From NCBI GenBank assembly GCA_027046245.1, contig JALTZJ010000026.1, positions 1-64,000 of the forward strand: a stretch of DNA of 64,000 bases, given 5' to 3'. The translations under genes were made by a program, and so were the position numbers. This document shows positions 35,793 to 45,361 of this stretch, one piece after another (position 1 is the stretch's first letter; each line of letters starts with the position of its first letter). Under the pieces are notes generated by a model. It saw only the letters and a list, made by a program, of their open reading frames with translations, did not search any database and was not told the origin of the DNA. Origin of the DNA: Acidilobaceae archaeon. Its GTDB lineage: Archaea > Thermoproteota > Thermoprotei_A > Sulfolobales > Acidilobaceae.

Positions 35793-37509
35793 GATCATAG
35801 ATGTTGCATCGGGCAGTGTAGAGGAAGTCTCCTCAGGAGTGCAAGCCGGAGAGATATTCTGGATAGAGTGGACCCCCTTCGGGGAAGCCTGGGTAGCAGT
35901 CTCTGAGAGCGGCGATGACGAGTCTATACTCTTAGCGGCGAAGCCTGGCGGTGACGAGGCAGTCAGGATCGAGCCTGAGGGGGGAGTACCCAGGTATAAG
36001 CCAAAATGGAGCCCTGACGGCGCATTAGCAGTTAACCTTTCAAATGACAAGCGGTACCTAGAGCTCAGGGATGGAAGGCTAAACCTCTTCTTCCAGGCGG
36101 GACCGGGCTTTACAGTATTGAATGAAAGGGCTATGGATACGCTAATACAGTGGATCCAAGTAGGAGACACGTACAAGTTAATAGCAAAGAGTAGCTTCAA
36201 CGAGGTAAGACAGTACATAGTCAATGTGTTCTCCGTGGTGAAGCTTGAAGGAAGCGGCCTCTCTTACCAGTTCTGCGTCACAGCACCAGGCCTGACGACC
36301 CCGGCGTGCCTAGATCAGCTAGGCGGCGTCACAACCCTATACATGAAGCCGGGCAGCTACACGGCGGAGGTAAGGGTGACGAACGCAGAGAGCCTAAACG
36401 TCTACGGCCCAGTCTGGAACGTTAAGTTCACCATAGACATAGAGGCTAGACCCTTCGAGGTAGCGGCCTACGACCTCGTAGGCCCCTTCATGGAGCGCGT
36501 AGGCACACTAGAAATAGTATATGAGTTGCCGAAACGCATATCATTCACACTAAAAATCCTAGGAGCCGACGATAAAGAATACCATAAAATAGTAGGCGTG
36601 CAAGGTAAAGAAGAGAACGCTACTCTCCGGATTAAGCTTGTCGAGGGCACCTACAAAGTGGTAGCCTCAACAAAGGTTACTGGGCTCCCTGTTAAGCTAG
36701 AGAAAGAAGTAACGGTCAGGCCCGGGGAAACCAGCAAAGTAGATGTCAACATGGAGACGCTAGGGATAGGGAAGCTAATTCTCCTAGGGGGAGCAGTCCA
36801 CACAGTGACTCTCAGCGACGGTACCGAAGTTTATAGAGAAATGGTGCATAGAGGCGGCAAGGTAGTACTATACCTCCCAGCAGACACCTACAAGGTCAAA
36901 GTAGAAGTAGACCTATTCCTGCTAGGCGGCATAGAGATCCTAGGACCGGGAGGCGACCTATCATTCACAGAAGAAATAACAGTGAAGCCCGCCGAGGAAT
37001 CAACTGTGGATCCTCTTAAGATACTCGAGGAAAACCTGGCAAGGCTAAAAGTAGAAAACGCTAGAGGCGACGCAGTAGTCATATTCCTAGTACCATTCAC
37101 GGAGGAAGGAGAGCTAGTCGAGATGGTGAACCTTATAACCCTAGGCCTGGGAGAAGCCAAAGAGTACTTCATAATGCCTGGCTACAACTACAAAGTAATA
37201 GACCAGGACAGCGAGGAAGTGATAGCAGAGATAGCACCCAAGCCCGGCGAGATAATAACGCTGACCGTAAGCGAGAAAGGCGCCACACAGGAAACCCAGA
37301 CGCCTACACAAACAGAACCCGAAACGGAGCCTACGGGGACACAAACCCAGACAGAGACGGGTGGAGAAGCTAAGACAGGGGAAACAGCAGAGACACCGGA
37401 AACAGGGGACGAAGGCGGCCAGAGCAACACGGCTATCCTTGCAGGTGCAGGAGCAGCAGCACTAATACTACTACTTATAGTAGTTGTAGCCCTGGCGAGG
37501 CGCCGTTAG
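35793..37509 (+). CDS. C-terminal part of the same surface protein: propeller remainder, beta-sandwich repeats, Thr/Glu-rich stalk, TM anchor
   Basis: Frame +1 reads PEGFKIKIIDVASGSVEEVSSGVQAGEIFWIEWTPFGEAW...; C-term TQTPTQTEPETEPTGTQTQTE...AGAGAAALILLLIVVVALARRR; ORF track begins at 35839. Confidence 0.7.
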
Positions 37510-37731
37510 CACTCTCCTCAAACTCATAATATAATTCTTTATTGTTTTTGTACTAGGAGGTGAGTTAAATAGTATGCTCCTGCTATCTGCTCGCTCGATA
37601 ATCTAGAGGAAAACTCTTTTACTCTTGACTGTGTGAGATCGCTCTTTTCCGCTTTAAGCGGGTCGGGATGATGGGTGTTAAAGGGGAAGATCTCCCCCTG
37701 GGTAAACCCGGTTTCCCTCTAAGGAGTACAG

Positions 37732-38325
37732 CTAGTAGGGATCATCTAGGAAGTTCTTGAGTATTCTTAGGCCGTGGGGCGTGCCTATGCTCTCCGGGTG
37801 GAACTGTACTCCATGTACGGGGTACTCTACATGCCTAACTCCCATTATCTCTTTGTCGTCTAGGCTCACCGCGGTGACCTTTAGGCTGTCGGGTAGCGTG
37901 TCTAGGGCTAGACTATGATATCTCATCGCTGGAAAGACCTCCGGCACGCTACTGTAAAGCTTGTCCCCTAGGTGCCTTACCATGCTCTGCTTGCCATGCT
38001 TCACTGTGCGGGCCCTTCTTACTCTCGCGCCGTAGACGGCTCCTATTAGCTGGTGGCCCAGGCATACTCCTAGGATGGGAGTTGTGGGGCCCAGCTTCTC
38101 TACTATATCCCTGGAGACGCCTACGTCCCTGGGTTTCAAGGGGCTTCCGGGGCCCGGGGAGATTATTATCCTGTCAGGTTTCAGCCTCGCGACGCCTCTA
38201 ACCGTGACTTCATCGTTTCTAAACACGAAAGCTCTAGCTCCTAGCCTGGCTAGGTAGTCTACTATGTTGTATACGAAGCTGTCATAGTTGTCTATAACTA
38301 CTACGAGGTCAGGCACGTCTCTCAA
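37732..38325 (-). CDS. trpG: anthranilate synthase component II (glutamine amidotransferase)
   Basis: IDNYDSFVYNIVDYL, SPGPGSP, GVCLGHQ, VQFHPES. Confidence 0.96.
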   Translation of the reverse strand: MRDVPDLVVVIDNYDSFVYNIVDYLARLGARAFVFRNDEVTVRGVARLKPDRIIISPGPGSPLKPRDVGVSRDIVEKLGPTTPILGVCLGHQLIGAVYGARVRRARTVKHGKQSMVRHLGDKLYSSVPEVFPAMRYHSLALDTLPDSLKVTAVSLDDKEIMGVRHVEYPVHGVQFHPESIGTPHGLRILKNFLDDPY

Positions 38326-39622
38326 CCCCGAGAGCCTCGCGGAGAGCCTTGAGCTTGTGAACAGTCTCCATGTACTCTCGCTCTGGCCGGGAATCGTAGA
38401 CTATCCCGGCTCCAGCCCTCAACTCCACTCTCCCGTCCGGGAGGCTCCACGCACTCCTGATCACTATCGCTGCCTCACCGGCTCGTAGTCCTCCCAGGCC
38501 CACGGCTCCAGCGTAGGGTCCACGCGGCTTATCCTCAAGGACTGCTATGATCTCCATGGCCCTGGGCTTCGGCGCCCCGCTCACGGTGCCCGCTGGCAGT
38601 GTCGCGGCTATCGCTTCATGCAGTTCTAGACCGTCACGAGCTCTTGCGACAACCCTGGACACTATATGCTGTACCCTGCTATACTTCTCGACATCCATTA
38701 GGCTAGCAACTTCCACAGAGCCGGGCTCAGCTATTCGGCCTAAATCATTTCTCGCCAAGTCAACAAGCATTATATGCTCTGCAAGCTCCTTCTCGTCGCT
38801 TAAAAGCTCCTCTTCCATGAGTATGTCCTCCTCGCCTTCGCCGCGAGGCCTGGTTCCAGCTATGGGATGCGTCTCCAGGATGCCGCGCTCGAGCTTAATT
38901 AATAGCTCTGGGCTTGCACCTAGAATCTCGCCGGCGGGACTCTTAAGATAATACATGTAGGGGCTTGGATTAATCGATGCAAGCCTCTCGTAGGCGGAGT
39001 ACAGGCTGCCCCTGTACTCGTAGGACTCCACTCTGGAAAGGACAACCTGGAATGCTTCTCCCTCCTCTATTAGCCTCCTCGCCGTCGACACCCATTCAAC
39101 ATAGTCTCCCCGGGGAGTAGAGTAGACCTCTCGCGTCACCCTGAAGCCCTCAGTAGCCCCACCACCCCGGGGCTCGTAGCTTTTGGGGCAAACAGCAGCC
39201 CTGCTAGCGTAATGATCGTAAACCACTATAGCATCTGGCGTGAAGCCCGCTAGAACAGGCCACTCGTGTCTGTCCAGTAATCCCCGCAGCCACGGCTCCT
39301 CGTCAGCCACAGCTTCATAGGATAGGGTGAAGAAGGCGGGCTTGCTACACGGTAGACTCTCGCAGTCAGCCATTGATAAGAGGCGGCGAAGGGATTCATA
39401 GACCCCCTCAGGAGATCTATGCTCCACGTAGCTTTCAGCGCCAACTGCCACGAGGCTGAACCTGCTTCTATGAAGCTGTCCTCCCCCGCTCTCCAGCAGG
39501 GCAACGTACTCCTCGCCACTAGCTACAGCGGCTGCCGCCAGCCTGCGGGGGCTCGGAAGACTGGATATAGAGTACTTATTGCATCCCTCCCATTTCAGGA
39601 GAGGGCGGAGCCCCGCTAGCAT
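38309..39622 (-). CDS. trpE: anthranilate synthase component I
   Basis: SPELLIKLERGILETHPIAGTRPRGE, DLARNDLGRIAEPGSV, GTVSGAPKPRAMEII. Confidence 0.97.
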   Translation of the reverse strand: MLAGLRPLLKWEGCNKYSISSLPSPRRLAAAAVASGEEYVALLESGGGQLHRSRFSLVAVGAESYVEHRSPEGVYESLRRLLSMADCESLPCSKPAFFTLSYEAVADEEPWLRGLLDRHEWPVLAGFTPDAIVVYDHYASRAAVCPKSYEPRGGGATEGFRVTREVYSTPRGDYVEWVSTARRLIEEGEAFQVVLSRVESYEYRGSLYSAYERLASINPSPYMYYLKSPAGEILGASPELLIKLERGILETHPIAGTRPRGEGEEDILMEEELLSDEKELAEHIMLVDLARNDLGRIAEPGSVEVASLMDVEKYSRVQHIVSRVVARARDGLELHEAIAATLPAGTVSGAPKPRAMEIIAVLEDKPRGPYAGAVGLGGLRAGEAAIVIRSAWSLPDGRVELRAGAGIVYDSRPEREYMETVHKLKALREALGVERRA

Positions 39623-39628
39623 AACGCC

Positions 39629-40669
39629 TCAACCCCTTCCAGAAACGCATTGAGAGGCTACGCCCACTACCTCATCTAGGAACCTGGCAGGCATGCCCTC
39701 CCTCATTGCCTGTAGTGCAGCCTCGACACCATCCCTAAGGCCTGAAGCAGCGCCTGCAACATACAGTGCAGCGCCCGCATTAGCCGCGATGAACGCCTCG
39801 TCGCCCCGCCTCCCCCTACCCTCAAGAGCTGATCTCACCCTAGCAGCGCTCTCCTCGGGGCTAGAAACCCTCAGCTCACCCAAGGGCACGCGTGGCAGCC
39901 CAAGATCCTCGGGTGCAAGGCTATACTCTTCGCCGGAGCCATTGCCGACCTCTATAACCAGGGTCTCCCCCGACACGCTAACCTCGTCAACGCCAGGCTC
40001 GCCATGAACTACTAAGGCCTTCCTCAGGCCCAGCAGCCTAGCAGCGCCCGAGATAACGGGGAGCAGGCTCCTCTCAGCTACCCCGACGACCTGAACATCG
40101 GGTCTGGCAGGATTAGAGAGGGGGCCTGCAAGGTTGAAGACCGTCCTTACGCCTAGTTTTCTCCTGACAGGCATAACCCTCTTCATAGCAGGGTGGAAAC
40201 GGGGGGCGAAGAGGAAGGTGAACCCCTTCTTGGCAAGCAGACATTCAGCCTCCCGGGCGCCATGACCCACGGGGTAGCCTAGAGCCTCTAGGATATCGGC
40301 GCTGCCACTCTTACTGCTAACCCCGCGGTTGCCGTGTTTGGCTACGGCTACGCCGAGACTGGCAGCAACTATTGCGGCCGCCGTGCTAGCGTTTATCGTA
40401 TGAGCCCCGTCGCCCCCGGTACCAGCGGTGTCGAGGAGGGGCCGACGCGGCGCTTCGACACGCTCCGCGGCCCTCAGCAGGGAGTACGCGAAGCCCGCGA
40501 CTTCGCCGGCCTCCTCCCCTTTAACCCTTAGAGCCACGAGGACGGCGGCAACTCCTACATCGTCTAAGCCCCCGTCTAGCATGGAATCGGCTAGTTTGGA
40601 GGACTCCTCGAAGGATAGACTACGTCTCCCGGCTAGAGCCTCCAGCACCTCCTTCAGATTCACGGTCAC
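39629..40669 (-). CDS. trpD: anthranilate phosphoribosyltransferase
   Basis: DTAGTGGDGAHTINASTAAAIV, KHGNRGVSSKSGSAD; GTG start. Confidence 0.97.
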   Translation of the reverse strand: MTVNLKEVLEALAGRRSLSFEESSKLADSMLDGGLDDVGVAAVLVALRVKGEEAGEVAGFAYSLLRAAERVEAPRRPLLDTAGTGGDGAHTINASTAAAIVAASLGVAVAKHGNRGVSSKSGSADILEALGYPVGHGAREAECLLAKKGFTFLFAPRFHPAMKRVMPVRRKLGVRTVFNLAGPLSNPARPDVQVVGVAERSLLPVISGAARLLGLRKALVVHGEPGVDEVSVSGETLVIEVGNGSGEEYSLAPEDLGLPRVPLGELRVSSPEESAARVRSALEGRGRRGDEAFIAANAGAALYVAGAASGLRDGVEAALQAMREGMPARFLDEVVGVASQCVSGRG

Positions 40670-40854
40670 GGCCTAGCCACCTCCCCAGGGAGGAATGACG
40701 CTGTTTGCTGGCGCTGCGGGGACCCGCTGTGGGCAAGGACTGTAGTGCTTCTATACTTGGAAGAGCGAGGGGCTGACGGGGCTATGTAGCCCCGAGAAGC
40801 TATCTCCATTGGCTCATCATGCCACCACCACGTTACAAACCCAAGGCTATGCAT
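40666..40854 (-). CDS. putative trp leader ORF, 62 codons, three tandem Trp codons
   Basis: MHSLGFVTWWWHDEPMEIASRGYIAPSAPRSS...; stop overlaps trpD start (GTGA). Confidence 0.45.
   Translation of the reverse strand: MHSLGFVTWWWHDEPMEIASRGYIAPSAPRSSKYRSTTVLAHSGSPQRQQTASFLPGEVARP
40680..40693 (-). promoter_or_regulatory. hairpin able to sequester the trpD Shine-Dalgarno
   Basis: Minus strand CCTCC-CTGG-GGAGG; GGAGGTG SD 7-9 nt upstream of trpD GTG. Confidence 0.5.
40769..40794 (-). promoter_or_regulatory. leader hairpin with alternative pairing partner
   Basis: Minus strand CGGGGCT-ACAT-AGCCCCG-TC-AGCCCC: the 5' arm can pair with either of two AGCCCC copies. Confidence 0.55.
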
Positions 40855-40958
40855 CCTCTATTTAAAAGATTACATGTATCCTATGGGGGGCTTCAGGTTA
40901 AAAACGGTGCAGAGGGACGAGTGCACCACTTACTGGTGCGCAAGGCGATGCAGCGCCA

Positions 40959-41723
40959 ATGGCCCTATCTAGGCCCGGCTACTCGAGCTACCTCACAATA
41001 GCCTGGCCCTCTCCTAGCGAGTTCCAAAGCCTACTACACAAGCTAGCTCCCTGTACGGACTTCTTCGAGTTAGGTCTTCCCGCGAGGAACCCCCTCTACG
41101 ATGGACCAACGATAAGGTCTACCCACAGAGAAGCGCTACGAAAGGTGGGGAGCCGGGGAGAGGCGCTTAGACTAGCCTCTAGGGCTGCCAGCGAGGCGGG
41201 TGCAAGGTTCATAGTGATGACTTACCTGTGGGAACACGGAGGCCCCAGAGGCCTGAGGAGCCTTGTGGAGGATGTTGCCGCAAGCGGTGCAGACGCTCTA
41301 CTACTACCAGATCTCCTCTTCGAGTATCCCGGCTTACTGGTAGAGTATGTTGATGCAGCGAAGAATAATGGGTTGCAGCCAGCCTTCTTCGCCTCCAGCA
41401 AGTTCCCTCATCACATACTTAGGCTACTAGCTGGAATGAAACCCCTACTAATCTATCTGGGGCTCCAGCCAGCCACCGGGGCCTCACTGCCCGTGGCTGT
41501 GAAAAGCAATGTAGCCCTAGCTCGAGAACTGATAGAGGATTCCTACCTGCTAGCCGGCTTCGCCATCCGCAGCCCTGAGACGGCTATAGCAGTCATTGAA
41601 GCAGGTGCTGACGCCGTCGTGGTCGGAAGCGAGCTGGCAAGACTCTACAAAGCTGGAGGCGCTGAAGCGGCGGCCGGCCTGGCTTGCGCCATAAAAAAGG
41701 CGCTAGTCGCGAGAAGGGGGTGA
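40959..41723 (+). CDS. trpA: tryptophan synthase alpha subunit
   Basis: FFELGLPARNPLYDGPTIRSTHREAL, GADAVVVGSELARL. Confidence 0.95.
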   Translation: MALSRPGYSSYLTIAWPSPSEFQSLLHKLAPCTDFFELGLPARNPLYDGPTIRSTHREALRKVGSRGEALRLASRAASEAGARFIVMTYLWEHGGPRGLRSLVEDVAASGADALLLPDLLFEYPGLLVEYVDAAKNNGLQPAFFASSKFPHHILRLLAGMKPLLIYLGLQPATGASLPVAVKSNVALARELIEDSYLLAGFAIRSPETAIAVIEAGADAVVVGSELARLYKAGGAEAAAGLACAIKKALVARRG

Positions 41724-41733
41724 GCTTCTCCCC

Positions 41734-42990
41734 TTGGACATCCCTAGGCGATGGTACAATATAGCAGCTGACCTCCCAGAGCCTCTGCCGCCACTCGTGG
41801 ACCCCCCAGAACGGGATGGAAGGATATCGCTCTTAGCATCAATACTGCCCTCCAGGCTGATAGAAGACGAGTACAGGCTCGACAGATGGGTGTTGATCCC
41901 CCATGAGGTGCTGGAGGCCTACCGCAAGCTAGGCAGGCCAACGCCCCTAGCCAGGGCTCGCGGCATGGAGAAGCAGCTAGGGGTTGACGGGAGAGTCAGG
42001 ATATACTATAAGTATGAGGGCGTGCTGCCTACGGGGAGCCACAAGCTTAACACGGCAATAGCCCAGGCATACTACGCCTCGCTCGACGGAGCCTCGGAGG
42101 TCGTGACCGAGACGGGAGCCGGCCAGTGGGGGTTAGCAGTAGCTACCGCCGCATCACTATTCAGCCTCAAGACAACCGTGTTCATGACAGCGTCGAGCTA
42201 CGAGAGGAAAGCTGCTAGGAGAACGTTGATGGCGGCCCTAGGAGCCAGGGTCGTGCCGAGTCCTAGCAGGGAGACCAGATCAGGGCTCGAGGCGATTAGG
42301 GCCGCAGGCGAGGGACACCCAGGCAGCCTGGGACTGGCCATAGCGGAGGCCGTGGAGTACACCCTAGCCGATGAGCACCGTCGCTATCTGCCCGGCTCTG
42401 TGCTTGAAGCAGTATTGATGCATCAGACCGTTATAGGTTTGGAGGCGGAGGAACAGCTAGCAGAGGAGGGAGTCGAGCCAGACGTCCTAGTGGCTTGCGT
42501 CGGAGGCGGCAGCAACTTCGGCGGCTTCACGTATCCATTCCTGGGAGCCCGGCTCCGAGGAGAGGCGTATAGGAAGCTCAGATTCGTTGCCGCAGAGAGC
42601 AGCGCTGCGCCGAAGCTAACCAGGGGCGAGTACAGGTATGACGGTCTAGACTCGAGCCTCATGCTACCAATGGCAAAAATGTATACGCTAGGCAAAGACT
42701 ACGTACCCCCAGCAACCCATAGCGCCGGCCTCCGCTACCACGGCGCCGCAGCCAGCCTCAGCCTCCTCAAGAGGATGGGCTACATAGAGGCAGTAGCACT
42801 CCCAGAAGACGAGGTGCTAGCCGCGGCTAGGAGATTCGCCAGGAGCGAGGGCATAATCCCGGCCCCCGAGAGCGCTCACGCAGTACTGGCAGCAGAGCTC
42901 GAGGCTAGAAGGCTAGCCAGCAGAGGCGGCGGAGTAGTGGTGTTCAACCTCAGCGGCCACGGGCTCCTAGACTACGAGGCGATGATGTAA
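41734..42990 (+). CDS. trpB: tryptophan synthase beta subunit, TrpB2 type
   Basis: RPTPLARARGMEKQLG...YYKYEGVLPTGSHKLNTA, GGGSNFGG. Confidence 0.95.
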   Translation: MDIPRRWYNIAADLPEPLPPLVDPPERDGRISLLASILPSRLIEDEYRLDRWVLIPHEVLEAYRKLGRPTPLARARGMEKQLGVDGRVRIYYKYEGVLPTGSHKLNTAIAQAYYASLDGASEVVTETGAGQWGLAVATAASLFSLKTTVFMTASSYERKAARRTLMAALGARVVPSPSRETRSGLEAIRAAGEGHPGSLGLAIAEAVEYTLADEHRRYLPGSVLEAVLMHQTVIGLEAEEQLAEEGVEPDVLVACVGGGSNFGGFTYPFLGARLRGEAYRKLRFVAAESSAAPKLTRGEYRYDGLDSSLMLPMAKMYTLGKDYVPPATHSAGLRYHGAAASLSLLKRMGYIEAVALPEDEVLAAARRFARSEGIIPAPESAHAVLAAELEARRLASRGGGVVVFNLSGHGLLDYEAMM

Positions 42991-43658
42991 TGACCCTGGT
43001 CAAAATATGCGGCATCTCCTCTTCAGAGTCAGTCGCCTTGCTAGACGGGATGGTGGACTACTTGGGCTTCGTATCAAGCAAAATGATAACATCGCTCCGC
43101 ACCCTGGAGCCGGCAGCGGTGACTGCGCTGGCTAGGATCGCAAGCCGCAGCAGGACTGTAGCTGTGCTCCACGGATACACCGTAGAGGAGGCAGCAGGCC
43201 TGGCAAACACCCTAGAGGTTGACGTTGTACAGTTCCACGGCCCCTTAGCTCCTCGCGAGGCTGCAAGTCTAGCAGGGGCGCTTGAGCCCGTGGGGACGAG
43301 GCTAGCCCTGGTAGTAGAGTGGAGTGGGGACACATGGCGCCCCATGAATCCCTGCCTTTACATAGAGGAGCTACACGGGGAAGGATTGATGCCAGAGTAT
43401 GTACTGTTGGACGCCACCAAAGGCCTAAGGGCTAGGCTCCCCCTAGCTGAAGCCGCTAAGGCTCTTCCGTGTGCCGAATCGAGAGGCATTGCACTCGGAG
43501 CAGCTGGTGGTTTGAAACCTGGGGGGACTGCCTGTGAGGCTGCGAGGCTAGGCTTTCACCTGATAGATGTGAGCAGGGGCGTGGAGGAGGCGCCTGGCCG
43601 TAAAGACCCGCTACTGGCAGCAGAGATCGCATTCGAAGCGCGGAGGTGTAAACTGTGA
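42990..43658 (+). CDS. trpF: phosphoribosylanthranilate isomerase
   Basis: VKICGISS, VDVVQFHG, LGAAGGLKPG. Confidence 0.93.
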   Translation: MTLVKICGISSSESVALLDGMVDYLGFVSSKMITSLRTLEPAAVTALARIASRSRTVAVLHGYTVEEAAGLANTLEVDVVQFHGPLAPREAASLAGALEPVGTRLALVVEWSGDTWRPMNPCLYIEELHGEGLMPEYVLLDATKGLRARLPLAEAAKALPCAESRGIALGAAGGLKPGGTACEAARLGFHLIDVSRGVEEAPGRKDPLLAAEIAFEARRCKL

Positions 43659-44434
43659 AGGGCTTCATCGATGAGGCTTTCAGGATTGCAAGGTTGAGAG
43701 CCGAGGCGCTGGCCAGGCTAGGGCTAAAAGGGTGCCGCGTGGAGCCGCGCCGCTTTAAGGCCGCACTAGAGGCTGGATGGCGTGCCTGGGGGTTAGCTGT
43801 AATAGCCGAATTCAAGAGGTGCAGTCCCAGCAGGGGGTTTATAGCCTATAGAACGCTCGACGAGTTCATAGAGGAGGCTTCACCTTACTCTGACGCATTC
43901 TCGGTACTAGTAGAGCCTTCATGGTTCTGTGGATCCCCCGAGCTACTAGCTCTGCTCTCGAAGATGCATGGGATCCCCGTACTGGCTAAGGACTTCGTTG
44001 CAGCAGAAGAGCAGTTAGAGGTTTATGCTTGCATGGGTGCATCGGCGGCCCTCATAATAGACTGGCCCGGGATAGATGTTGAGGGTCTCGCATTGAAGGC
44101 GCTAGAGTTGGGGCTGGATCCTCTAATAGAGGTGTCGAGCGCCGAGGCCGCGGTGAAGTGGGGTGAAGCAATACCAGAGGCTGTAATTGGCGTTAATGCT
44201 AGAAACCTGGCGTTGCTCAAGGTAGACTACGACTCTATGCTCCTAGAAGTTAGGAGGGCGCGGGAAGCTCTAGGCCCTCGTGCAGTCATAGTGGCTGAGA
44301 GCGGCGTTGACTCTCCCCTAAAGGCTCTAAGAGCAAGGGATTCCGGTGCCTCGGCGATCCTGGTCGGGACCTCGGTAATGCTAGATCCAGGCCTGCTAAA
44401 GGCTATTAGATCTTTGCTTATAACAGGGGGTTAA
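43655..44434 (+). CDS. trpC: indole-3-glycerol-phosphate synthase
   Basis: VIAEFKRCSPSRG, VLAKDFVAAEEQLEV, VIGVNARNLALLKVD, VAESGV. Confidence 0.96.
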   Translation: MKGFIDEAFRIARLRAEALARLGLKGCRVEPRRFKAALEAGWRAWGLAVIAEFKRCSPSRGFIAYRTLDEFIEEASPYSDAFSVLVEPSWFCGSPELLALLSKMHGIPVLAKDFVAAEEQLEVYACMGASAALIIDWPGIDVEGLALKALELGLDPLIEVSSAEAAVKWGEAIPEAVIGVNARNLALLKVDYDSMLLEVRRAREALGPRAVIVAESGVDSPLKALRARDSGASAILVGTSVMLDPGLLKAIRSLLITGG

Positions 44435-44626
44435 ACGTCACTATAGATTAAATAATTTAGTATGTATTGTTTATTAGATAATATGGTATTTAACTGTTTA
44501 AAATGTATGTTCCCGGATAAACCTGTTTGCTAGTGTTGAATACCCGTCTTGGAGTGGGCCCACAGGAAGTAGTATTAGCGGGGCCCGCCCTCCAGCGGGA
44601 GGCTCGATATTAAGGGTGCCCGCGCC

Positions 44627-45340
44627 TTGGTGGAAGTACTCTCCACGGACGCTATATGGTGGAGCCTATTCACCATGTTCACCGCTGCGGGACTAATCCT
44701 CGCAGGCACCGTCACCCTCATATTCCTCTATCTAATTTACAGGTACAGGGTGAAGGGCTCAGAGGACAAGGACGAGCTAGAGCCAGGTAGGATCTATGTT
44801 GAGACTCCGGCTAAGGGTAGTAGCAGGCTACTACTAGTATTCACGGGAATAATAGTACTGAGTCTCATAGTCGCGACATTCGATGAGACTATTTACCTTG
44901 AGAGGACGCCGAGTGAGGAGGCCTTCGTCATCTGGGTTACAGGCTTCCAGTTCGGCTGGCAATTCGACTATAACGTGGACGGCGAGACAATCACTACTAT
45001 AGGCGCTGTCGTCGTGCCGAGCGATACAGTAATAGAGTTTAAAGTGACGAGTAGAGACGTGTTCCACACATTCGGCTTCGCGGAATTCAAAGTGAAGATC
45101 GACGCCCTCCCCGGGATAGTGAATAGCATGTGGATTAAGACGCCCGAAGAGCCCGGGGAGGTGTATAAAGCGTACTGCTATGAGCTATGTGGCATAGGCC
45201 ACAGCCTCATGGTAGCCGACATGATAGTAGTTGACAAGAACGAATTCTTCCAGGCCTACGAGGCGGGCCCCCAGGAGTTCAGGAACTTCATCAACCAAGT
45301 GATATCAGAGTACAGAGCGTCGCTCCAGGGGGCTCCCTAG
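44627..45340 (+). CDS. cytochrome c oxidase subunit II (CuA)
   Basis: Two N-terminal TMs, VFHTFGFAEF, CYELCGIGHSLM CuA motif. Confidence 0.93.
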   Translation: MVEVLSTDAIWWSLFTMFTAAGLILAGTVTLIFLYLIYRYRVKGSEDKDELEPGRIYVETPAKGSSRLLLVFTGIIVLSLIVATFDETIYLERTPSEEAFVIWVTGFQFGWQFDYNVDGETITTIGAVVVPSDTVIEFKVTSRDVFHTFGFAEFKVKIDALPGIVNSMWIKTPEEPGEVYKAYCYELCGIGHSLMVADMIVVDKNEFFQAYEAGPQEFRNFINQVISEYRASLQGAP

Positions 45341-45361
45341 CAAGGTGGAGAGGGAGGTGAA

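Noticed and set aside
37649-37661. CCGCTTTAAGCGG palindrome as a second IS605-like end
   Set aside because: Has no GAAGC lead sequence or tail; more likely a terminator-type hairpin between convergent genes
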